A stretch of 9,908 bases of DNA from DATKDU01 sp035512595 (GTDB lineage: Bacteria > Planctomycetota > Planctomycetia > Pirellulales > Pirellulaceae): assembly GCA_035512595.1 (NCBI GenBank), contig DATKDU010000387.1, positions 1-9,908 of the forward strand, in the 5' to 3' direction. A program made the translations under genes and the position numbers. Shown piece by piece: positions 4,509-9,908 of this stretch. Under the pieces are notes generated by a model that searched no databases, was not told where the DNA came from, and saw nothing but the letters and a program-made list of their open reading frames with translations. Within the stretch, counting starts at the first letter, position 1; every line of letters starts with the position of its first letter.

Positions 4509-6521
4509 ATGTGGCCGCGCTGGCTCGTCCCACGTTTCAGCATTCGCACGCTGATGCTCCTGGTGGCGGCAATTGCCGTCGGCCTGTGGTCGTATCTTTA
4601 TCTGCCGGACATCCTCCACAATCGCCAGGACCGCCTTTCGCGTGCGGCCATCGATCCGTATGAGTTATCCATCTCCGGCGATGGCGACCCGGCCAAAGCA
4701 CCGGCCGAACTGGTGGCGATCCTGGGGGACAGCCGGCTGAAGCATTGGGCGCCGGTGTGGGACGTGGCGTTTGTGGACAAGACGACTCTCTTTTCGCGCA
4801 GCCGTGATGAGACGATTCGCTTTTGGGATACGGCGAGCGGCCGCCAACTCCGCGTCCTGCCCGCAAAGGTCTGCGCGATCAGCGGCGACGGCGCGAGGCT
4901 CTTTGTCGTCAGTTCCAGCAAGGCCGACGTGATCGAGGTGTGGGATGCCGTGAACTGGAAACGGGAGGCCGCCTTGGACCTGAAACAAGGCAAGCCATGT
5001 CTGGGGCTGATGGTTAACAAGGACGGATCGCGATTCGGGGCCGTGTTTGTTGAAAGCCAGAGAGACTGCGAGGTGCAGGTGTGGGATGTCGAGCCGCCTG
5101 CCATGGTACGGAAGTTTGAGAAGGTGCGGTGGACCCGCGAAAGCTGCCGGCTCGACGACGCGGGCAAACGGCTGGCCCTCTACGACGGCGACCTGGTTCA
5201 TATTTGGGACGTTGCCAACGGTGAGGAACTAGGAACAGCCGGCCCGTTTGTTCAAGATGGCAGCAAAGGCGTCCTCTTTCAGTGCCATTTCCTGTCTGCG
5301 GACTCGACGGAGGTCATTACTGGGGATGCGATGGGGCAAGTCGTCATCTGGAATTATGCGACGGGCATGGAATCGTCGCGGCTACCAGAGACTTTGGGCT
5401 CGACGCACACGATGACGTTCGACTCCCGGGGCTACTCCTTGTTCGTTGGGGGCGGCAGCAACCTGCATCGGTACGTGCCCTCTCGCTCCGGTTGGCGGCA
5501 ATGGGAAGAGGTCAGCAACGACGCGGCCCGCCGTGGCAACGCGGGCGACGTCGCCGAGTGCCTGGGGACGCTGGCCTTCGCTTGCAGCGATCACTCGATC
5601 GTCCTCGTTCCGCCAATCCTTGCGTCCGATCGCTGGCCCGATGTCACACAACTGGCGTTCGATCCGCTGAGCCGGATTCTCGCCACCGCCAATCGCAGAG
5701 GTGAAATCTCGCTTTGGCAGATTGGGTCTTGGCAACATCTCCGCACTTGGCAGGCCGAGACCGGGAAAGCGCGGCAGCTACTCTTCACGCCCGACGGGAC
5801 AAGTCTGGCGTCCATGGGAAACAACGAGTGCGCCGTTTGGGATTGTCAGACGGGTGGTGAACGGATTCGTTTTTATGTGAATGCCGTGGGGTACAACGGG
5901 GCCATCTCTCCGGACGGCAAGTTCCTGGCAGCCGCAACTACCGTCCAAGGGGGCGCGAGCCCCTACGTCATTCGCCTCTGGAAAATTGTCGACGGCACGA
6001 TTCACAAAACGATCAATCACCCGTCCGCATCCAATCGCGGCCAACTCGCCTTTATCGGCAGTGACACGCTCGTCATGGGGGGCGGCAAGGGGATGACCGT
6101 CTGGGATTTGGCGAAAGGCACCCTGGTCGCCGACCTTGGCAATCGGACGATCCACGATGTGCCGCTCGCCGTTCATCCCGACGGGAAACGGGTGATCATG
6201 CAGCCGTGGTACAGCGCCATCGAAGTGTGGGACATCACGACGCAGAAGTTGCTGCTGGGAACGAACGTCCACGGCGGCAAATCCCTGGCCAGCAGCATCG
6301 CCATTCACCCCGGCGGCAAATGGGCCGCCTCAGCCGCCGACAACGGCACTGCCTGCCTGTGGGAAATCGACACGGGCGCGATCGTCAAGCAGTGGCAGCT
6401 CGGGCCGCCGGCCGGGTTCGTATCGCAGGTCGCCTTCAGCCCCGACGGACGCTATCTGGCCACGGTCAACGGCAATGGGACGGCGTATATCCTGCGGCTG
6501 GATTGGATTGCGGGGCAATAG
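4509..6521 (+). CDS. Membrane-anchored tandem WD40 beta-propeller protein
   Basis: 670 residues. The N-terminus is MWPRWLVPRFSIRTLMLLVAAIAVGLWSYLYL: a short basic leader, then one hydrophobic span (about residues 12-31). This is a common planctomycete anchor; whether the rest is cytoplasmic or exported cannot be told. The remainder is WD40 repeats, with blade-closing signatures in this order: IRFWDTASG, IEVWDAVNW, VQVWDVEPP, VHIWDVANG, VVIWNYATG, ISLWQIGSW, CAVWDCQTG, IRLWKIVDG, MTVWDLAKG, IEVWDITTQ, CLWEIDTG, and a degenerate last AYILRLDW. About twelve recognisable blades, plus weak ones, fit two seven-bladed propellers. No kinase, protease or other catalytic domain is fused, so a scaffold or interaction role is likely. 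Partners are unknown. The TAG stop is T6519 plus the first two bases of a palindromic repeat. Confidence 0.85.
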   Translation: MWPRWLVPRFSIRTLMLLVAAIAVGLWSYLYLPDILHNRQDRLSRAAIDPYELSISGDGDPAKAPAELVAILGDSRLKHWAPVWDVAFVDKTTLFSRSRDETIRFWDTASGRQLRVLPAKVCAISGDGARLFVVSSSKADVIEVWDAVNWKREAALDLKQGKPCLGLMVNKDGSRFGAVFVESQRDCEVQVWDVEPPAMVRKFEKVRWTRESCRLDDAGKRLALYDGDLVHIWDVANGEELGTAGPFVQDGSKGVLFQCHFLSADSTEVITGDAMGQVVIWNYATGMESSRLPETLGSTHTMTFDSRGYSLFVGGGSNLHRYVPSRSGWRQWEEVSNDAARRGNAGDVAECLGTLAFACSDHSIVLVPPILASDRWPDVTQLAFDPLSRILATANRRGEISLWQIGSWQHLRTWQAETGKARQLLFTPDGTSLASMGNNECAVWDCQTGGERIRFYVNAVGYNGAISPDGKFLAAATTVQGGASPYVIRLWKIVDGTIHKTINHPSASNRGQLAFIGSDTLVMGGGKGMTVWDLAKGTLVADLGNRTIHDVPLAVHPDGKRVIMQPWYSAIEVWDITTQKLLLGTNVHGGKSLASSIAIHPGGKWAASAADNGTACLWEIDTGAIVKQWQLGPPAGFVSQVAFSPDGRYLATVNGNGTAYILRLDWIAGQ

Positions 6522-6588
6522 TAACCCGACGCGTCAGCGAGGGAGTTCGCGAAGCGAGCCGATTCCCTCGCTGACGCATCGGGTTACT
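6520..6588. repeat. Palindromic repeat filling the WD40/HTTM convergent gap
   Basis: 25-base arms at 6520-6544 and 6564-6588 (AGTAACCCGA/GCGTCAGCG...), with one mismatch, around a small TCGC-GAA-GCGA inner hairpin. Translating inwards gives VTRRVSEG and VTRCVSEG, peptides often seen from planctomycete repeats. The element is the whole intergenic region: the WD40 TAG and the HTTM TAA each fall on one edge. On the plus strand the right arm is followed by GTTTTC, so it may also terminate WD40 transcription. Confidence 0.9.
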
Positions 6589-7453
6589 GTTTTCGGCCTT
6601 GTAGCCACCGCTCGATCGGCAACAGGTACAGCGCCGTGAACAGCGCGTTGAACTGAAAGCCGTAGTCGAACGTCAGCAGCACGCCCGCATAGAAGCCGAG
6701 CGTGGCGATGCCGATGAGCGTCCGCAGGCGGGGGAAGATGGCCAGAATGCCGGCGGTCTCGATGACCAGCGTGCCGATCTGCAAAAACTGCGTGAACGTG
6801 CGGCTGGCGAGGATCATCTGCGTCGTCGGCATCCAGGGCCGGCCCCACAGGTGAGTCCAGAGCTGGAGCGAAATACCATTGGCCCACTGGGGCCCACCGA
6901 ACGACAGCTTCGACAGTCCGGCGGCCGTGTGAAACAGGCCAATGTAGGCGATGCAGCCCAGAGTCACCCACCGCGGGACGAGCGGCGTTTGCCAAAACCG
7001 CCTTTCTGCCATGGCGGCTTGGATTTCACGCGCATCGACGGTCGCCCAGATGGCGTAAATGACCAGCAGGTTGTTGGCCATGTGGAAGCAGTGGCTGGTG
7101 TTGGTCGTGTTCTCCACGTGCAGCGACCACAGGCCGGTGAGGCCGACGACCGTCATCCATGGCGACAGCGGTAGCAGCCGATTCAGCGCCCAAAAGAGCG
7201 CGCCGGCCCACAGCAGGCCGCGAAACGCCCAGAACGTTGCGTCGCTGGCGAGCACGTCCGAGGGCAGCCAGTACAACAGCGTCGCCGGCCCCTGCCGCGG
7301 ACCGGGATTCACCGTGAACGGCACGCTGCCGGCGGCCAAGGCAGTTGCCAGCAGCAGCCAGAGGGCAAGTTGAGTGAAGTGGGGGCGGGAACGCGCGCCT
7401 ATTCGACCCACCCACGTTCCAGTAGACACCTGTAGCGTCATCGAGTGCCGCAT
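6584..7453 (-). CDS. HTTM-domain integral membrane protein
   Basis: 289 residues with about seven hydrophobic segments (roughly 28-48, 72-92, 98-113, 123-140, 161-182, 220-240, 245-263). Signatures are TNTSHCFHMANNLLVIYAIWATVD (117-140) and YIGLFHTAAGLSKLSFGGPQWANG (170-193). The 'aGLsKL...W.nG' pattern is typical of the HTTM (horizontally transferred transmembrane) domain, related to the membrane part of vitamin K-dependent gamma-glutamyl carboxylase. The small size means there is no C-terminal lumenal carboxylase domain. The biochemical activity of bacterial HTTM proteins is mostly unknown. The start is 14 bases after the ParE gene, so it may be carried on the toxin transcript. Its stop codon TAA lies in the edge of a palindromic repeat. 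A second ATG at 7441 (MTLQV) is a possible start. Confidence 0.75.
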   Translation of the reverse strand: MRHSMTLQVSTGTWVGRIGARSRPHFTQLALWLLLATALAAGSVPFTVNPGPRQGPATLLYWLPSDVLASDATFWAFRGLLWAGALFWALNRLLPLSPWMTVVGLTGLWSLHVENTTNTSHCFHMANNLLVIYAIWATVDAREIQAAMAERRFWQTPLVPRWVTLGCIAYIGLFHTAAGLSKLSFGGPQWANGISLQLWTHLWGRPWMPTTQMILASRTFTQFLQIGTLVIETAGILAIFPRLRTLIGIATLGFYAGVLLTFDYGFQFNALFTALYLLPIERWLQGRKQ

Positions 7454-7467
7454 GAATGGGCGACGAC

Positions 7468-7764
7468 CTATTCGGACAAAGGAGGCAAGATACGTGCCCC
7501 ATGAATGAGCGTCACCAATTGAAAGGCGTCTCCTCCACGACAGCGGTAGATCAATCGGTAATTATAAATCAGTCGCTCGCGGACATCGTCGCGGGCATAT
7601 TCCGGGACGATGCCGCCCGCCAGTGGAAACTGAGCGATCAGGTGAACAACCTCAAAGACTCGCTCTGCAAACAAGGCAGCATATCGCGGGGAATCACGGC
7701 CAATATAGTCGCAAATCTCCTCCAGATCCTGCGCGACTTGCAGCGACCATCTTACTTGAGCCAT
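7468..7764 (-). CDS. RelE/ParE-family toxin
   Basis: 98 residues. The fold signature runs from RWSLQVAQDLEEICDYIGRDSPRYAALFAERVFEVVHLIAQFPLAGGIVPEY (5-56), the two N-terminal helices, into VRERLIYNYRLIYRC (61-75) and VTLIHGARILPP (83-94), the beta-sheet. 'P..G..V.E......RE.....YR.IY' is the normal ParE/RelE pattern. ParE members poison gyrase and RelE members cleave mRNA at the ribosome; the sequence does not settle which applies. The gene overlaps the antitoxin by 13 bases, and AGAGG nine bases upstream of ATG 7764 lies within the antitoxin. No truncation or frameshift is seen. Confidence 0.85.
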   Translation of the reverse strand: MAQVRWSLQVAQDLEEICDYIGRDSPRYAALFAERVFEVVHLIAQFPLAGGIVPEYARDDVRERLIYNYRLIYRCRGGDAFQLVTLIHGARILPPLSE

Positions 7765-7940
7765 CGGCTCAGCCTCTGTCTGACTTCCTCCGTGGACAGG
7801 CTCTCGCCCGCATCGAGTTGAGCAATTCCCTTCTCAATTTTTTGGCGGACGTAGAGTTCTTCTACGATGTCGGTCAGCGTCGCATCGTCGGGAAGCTTGC
7901 GGATCAGATCAATGACTTCTTCCTTGAGCGTGGTTGACAT
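7752..7940 (-). CDS. Antitoxin of the ParE/RelE pair
   Basis: 62 residues from ATG 7940 (MSTTLKEEVIDLIRKLPDDATLTDIVEELYVRQKIEKGIAQLDAGESLSTEEVRQRLSRWLK, described here in halves). The first half is a helical dimerisation-type region with the 'LPDDATL.DI.EELYVRQKIE.G' pattern seen in many ParE-linked antitoxins. The second half ends in the 'G..LS.EEVR.RLS.WL' helix that binds the toxin. An upstream ATG at 7967 would add nine residues. The 7940 start is preferred because AGGGAG lies nine bases before it. It is expected to neutralise the toxin and may repress the operon, although no classical DNA-binding motif is obvious. Confidence 0.8.
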   Translation of the reverse strand: MSTTLKEEVIDLIRKLPDDATLTDIVEELYVRQKIEKGIAQLDAGESLSTEEVRQRLSRWLK

Positions 7941-7949
7941 TTCATGCTT

Positions 7950-7955
7950 CTCCCT
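7950..7955 (-). promoter_or_regulatory. Shine-Dalgarno site fixing the antitoxin start
   Basis: AGGGAG nine bases upstream of ATG 7940. A possible -10, TACAAT, lies at 7980-7975, without a good -35. Confidence 0.6.
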
Positions 7956-8029
7956 GGTCGTTGGCATTTCTCGTATTGTAGTCGCCGCCGGTTAGTGATG
8001 AAATTGCTCGTGCTGCGTTCTATCACCCG

Positions 8030-8578
8030 TCATCGGCCTTCCGGCGACGCCAGCCGTTCGATCTTCCAACGAGTCGCCTTCGTGACGCCAACCGCTTGCC
8101 CGTCGATTGGCCCGATGACACGCTGCTCGACGACGACATATTCCAGTCCCGCGTTCTCCGGCCTCGCAAGCTGCTCTTGGATATGCCGCCGCACGGTCGC
8201 CTCATCGTGGATGACGCCGAACTCCTGCTCCAGCACCGGTGGCGGGGCAATGCCGACGCCGTAGCCGACCGGATTGCCGTCGTAGACGCGGCCGAGGAAA
8301 AGGGGATCGCCGGTTTTGTCCTTGTCGAGCGCGTAGTGCCGGCTGGGCAGTTCGTTTCCCTGAGGATCGAAGACGCGATACTCGGCATATTGCGTCGGCG
8401 AGTCGCGGAACATCGGGGCCGACGTGAAAGGATAGACGTCCCCCCACATCAGCGGCACGATGGCATTGGCGGCCAGGAGCGCGCCGACGGCGAGGGGGCC
8501 AATGAGCGAATTGTGCGGCAAACGGGCCACGAAGCTGATTCTCCGAGGACCAAACAGGAAGGGAACACTAATCGCCAC
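8030..8578 (-). CDS. One-span membrane protein of unknown function, possible HTTM partner
   Basis: 182 residues if read from GTG 8578. One hydrophobic span (about 25-45, LIGPLAVGALLAANAIVPLMW) is followed by VYPFTSAPMFRDSPTQYAEYRVFDPQGNELPS and then a soluble domain with VIHDEATVRRHIQEQL and a C-terminal ATRWKIERL. I do not recognise a named family. The 'YPFTSAPMF...YRVFD..G' stretch resembles small proteins encoded beside HTTM genes; the HTTM gene lies 577 bases downstream, with the toxin-antitoxin pair between. The start is uncertain: the GTG and the next five codons come from a palindromic repeat, an in-frame TAA lies upstream at 8608-8606, and TTG codon 20 (8521) is an alternative. No Shine-Dalgarno site is present. 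The stop is TGA at 8032-8030. Confidence 0.65.
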   Translation of the reverse strand: MAISVPFLFGPRRISFVARLPHNSLIGPLAVGALLAANAIVPLMWGDVYPFTSAPMFRDSPTQYAEYRVFDPQGNELPSRHYALDKDKTGDPLFLGRVYDGNPVGYGVGIAPPPVLEQEFGVIHDEATVRRHIQEQLARPENAGLEYVVVEQRVIGPIDGQAVGVTKATRWKIERLASPEGR

Positions 8579-8625
8579 TAATCTTCGCTGATCGATCAGT
8601 GCAGATTAGCGAAGATTAGTGTTCC
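8562..8625. repeat. Palindromic repeat of about ten-base units at the 182-residue gene's start
   Basis: Perfect 12-base outer arms, GGAACACTAATC (8562-8573) and GATTAGTGTTCC (8614-8625). Inner arms are CACTAATCTTCGCT (8576-8589) and AGCGAAGATTAGTG (8607-8620). The left side repeats CACTAATC in decamer steps. It overlaps the first codons of the gene read leftwards from 8578. Confidence 0.85.
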
Positions 8626-8633
8626 ACATTTTC

Positions 8634-8656
8634 AGGACAGGTTGGAAACCTGTCCT
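8634..8656. repeat. Perfect 10-bp hairpin at the lactonase stop codon
   Basis: AGGACAGGTT-GGA-AACCTGTCCT, perfectly paired with a three-base loop. The lactonase TAG (8657-8655) overlaps its edge. No T-run follows on the minus strand, so it is not a standard Rho-independent terminator. It looks like a dispersed repeat. Confidence 0.85.
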
Positions 8657-9839
8657 ACTTGATTGGCCAGAAGCGGATGCAGACCGGGGCACCGACTTCA
8701 ATTTTGTGTTCCGTCGGCGTCAGTGCACCGGTCTTCTGGTCGATGGCGAACACGATCACGCTGTCGCCCGCCTGATTGCCGACGAGCAGCCATTTGCCGG
8801 TCGGCTCGACGGCGAAGTTCCGCGGCGTCTTGATTCCCCCGCTCTGGTGGCTCGTCGACGTCAGCTTGCCCGTCTTCTCGTCAATGGCAAAGACGGCAAT
8901 GCTCCCCAGCGCCGCGTTGCTTTCGTCGAAGCTCCGGTTCGAGCCATAGAGGAACTTGCCCGACGGATGGACGACCACCTCGGCCGTGTAGCTCCGGCCG
9001 TTAAAATCCCGCGGCAGTGTGCCGATCGATTGAATCTCGGTCAGCGACCCGTGATGCGGGTTGTACTCGAACGCCACGACTGTGTTGGCCAGCTCGTTGA
9101 TTACGTACGCAAACTTACCGCTGGGGTGGAAGGCGAAATGCCGCGGGCCGCTGCCGGGAGCGACCTTGGCGTGCGGCGGGTCGTTCGGTGCGATCGTGCC
9201 GTGGGCGGCGTCGAGCTTATAGACCAGCACCTGGTCGAGGCCGAGGTCGGCCGCGAAGGCGTACTTGCCGTCCTTATCGACGTTGATCGAGTGGGCGTGC
9301 GGCTCCTTCTGCCGCTTTTCGTTAACGCTGCTCCCCTTGTGCTGAATGACGCTTCCTCCTTCTTTCAGGCTGCCGTCGTCGCCGATCGGAAACGAGCAGA
9401 CGCTGCCGCCGCCGTAGTTTGCCGCCAGGACGCAATTGCCGCTGGGATCGACCGCGACGTGGCACGGCCCGCCGCCGCCAGACGGCTGCTGGTTGATCAG
9501 CTTCAGCTTGCCGCTGGCCGCATCAACCGCCAAGGCACTCACCGCTCCTGTCTTTTTCCCCTGAAACTCCGGCATCTCCCCGACGGCATAGACATACTTG
9601 CCGCTGGGATGAATCGCCAGGAACGACGGGCTGGTCGTTTCCGCGGCCAGCTCGGGCTTCGTCAGCGAGCCCGTGGCCAGATCGAGGGTCGAAAGATAAA
9701 TCCCCTGGCTGTTCTGGCCGGTGTACGTGCCGAGGTAGACGCGCATTTTCGTGGGGGTTTGTGCGTGGACAGTTCGCAGACCGATTGAGGCGGCCAAGAC
9801 GCCAAGCAGCGTGGCGATAAGGAGGCGGCGGCAATTCAT
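8655..9839 (-). CDS. Secreted lactonase-family (6-phosphogluconolactonase-like) beta-propeller
   Basis: 394 residues from ATG 9839. It begins with a Sec signal peptide: MNCRR basic start, LLIATLLGVLAAS core, and cleavage probably after VHA (residue 26). Mature repeats are those of the Pfam Lactonase seven-bladed propeller: MRVYLGTYTG, PSFLAIHPSGKYVYAV, PCHVAVDPSGNCVLAANYGGGSV, PHAHSINVDKDGKYAFAADLG, GPRHFAFHPSGKFAYVINE, AEVVVHPSGKFLYGSNRS, TPRNFAVEPTGKWLLVGNQ. Cytoplasmic relatives hydrolyse 6-phosphogluconolactone. An exported copy is unlikely to serve the pentose phosphate pathway and may act on other lactones or be non-catalytic. The start is supported by GGAG eight bases upstream; TTG 9890 would put 17 residues before the signal peptide. 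No neighbouring sugar-pathway gene is seen. The stop TAG sits in a hairpin repeat. Confidence 0.9.
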   Translation of the reverse strand: MNCRRLLIATLLGVLAASIGLRTVHAQTPTKMRVYLGTYTGQNSQGIYLSTLDLATGSLTKPELAAETTSPSFLAIHPSGKYVYAVGEMPEFQGKKTGAVSALAVDAASGKLKLINQQPSGGGGPCHVAVDPSGNCVLAANYGGGSVCSFPIGDDGSLKEGGSVIQHKGSSVNEKRQKEPHAHSINVDKDGKYAFAADLGLDQVLVYKLDAAHGTIAPNDPPHAKVAPGSGPRHFAFHPSGKFAYVINELANTVVAFEYNPHHGSLTEIQSIGTLPRDFNGRSYTAEVVVHPSGKFLYGSNRSFDESNAALGSIAVFAIDEKTGKLTSTSHQSGGIKTPRNFAVEPTGKWLLVGNQAGDSVIVFAIDQKTGALTPTEHKIEVGAPVCIRFWPIK

Positions 9840-9847
9840 GGCAGGAT

Positions 9848-9851
9848 CTCC
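9848..9851 (-). promoter_or_regulatory. Shine-Dalgarno site of the lactonase gene
   Basis: GGAG eight bases before ATG 9839. It supports this start, which also begins directly with a signal peptide. Confidence 0.5.
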
Positions 9852-9893
9852 GGGGAGGGAGGAGGGGATTGCCGCTAATCTAACGCCCAAGGG

Positions 9894-9904
9894 GTCGGGA
9901 GTCG
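9894..9904. repeat. Possible edge of an AGTCGGG heptamer repeat
   Basis: GTCGGGAGTCG at the right edge matches 11 bases of the heptamer block at 3549-3559. Only the start of the block is in the window, so its extent is unknown. Confidence 0.35.
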
Positions 9905-9908
9905 ATTC

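Noticed and set aside
6520..6588. Convergent palindrome as a strong bidirectional Rho-independent terminator
   Set aside because: A short T-run follows only on the plus strand (GTTTTC) and none on the minus strand; a dispersed repeat explains it better, though some termination is possible.
3050..7980. Shared ACAATACG upstream of both antitoxin genes (3057-3050 and 7979-7972, minus strand) as a common operator
   Set aside because: Only eight bases, consistent with independent -10 boxes; too short to claim shared regulation.
8619..9788. Plus-strand open frame of 389 codons opposite the lactonase
   Set aside because: The opposite strand has a signal peptide and seven repeated propeller motifs; this frame is Arg/Ala/Val-rich with no domain.
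1..9908. Transposase, integrase, tRNA or attachment site that could explain the repeats
   Set aside because: No such gene or site was seen on either strand; any mobilising enzyme must be elsewhere in the genome.

Overview
The window looks like GC-rich chromosomal DNA from a planctomycete, probably near the Pirellulales. Four things suggest this: paired HpnC/HpnD-type squalene synthases; a WD40 protein with the short 'FSIRTL..' membrane-anchor N-terminus common in that phylum; many small toxin-antitoxin cassettes; and palindromic intergenic repeats, one of which gives the 'VTRRVSEG'-type peptide often seen when planctomycete repeats are translated. This assignment is inference from family resemblance; no marker gene is present.

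Layout. All genes lie on the minus strand except one. In the order they are read from the right: a secreted lactonase-family beta-propeller (9839-8655); a one-span membrane protein (8578-8030); an antitoxin/ParE pair (7940-7468); an HTTM-domain membrane protein (7453-6584). A large plus-strand WD40 protein (4509-6521) converges on the HTTM gene and diverges from a pteridine-reductase-like SDR (4431-3613). Then come a YhcH/EbgC-type cupin (3520-3068), an HTH antitoxin (3025-2735), a PIN toxin gene broken by one amber codon (2735-2316), hpnC (2268-1348), an orphan AF2212/DUF104-type antitoxin (1278-1024), and hpnD, which runs off the left edge (975-1). hpnC and hpnD should together convert farnesyl diphosphate towards squalene for hopanoid synthesis, with HpnE outside the window. 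Toxin-antitoxin genes sit before and between them.

The most striking content is a set of unrelated short palindromic or tandem repeats. Four coding sequences (WD40, HTTM, SDR, lactonase) have stop codons that lie in, or straddle, the outer edge of a palindromic repeat. Two other repeats lie in frame inside enzymes: a 71-bp double hairpin in hpnD and a 'LTPTLSQGERG'-type repeat in the SDR. The 3' end of hpnD also reads through a heptamer tandem repeat with no stop codon before the window edge. No transposase or REP-associated tyrosine transposase is present. No tRNA, rRNA or CRISPR array was seen, and no stretch over 300 bases lacks a gene.
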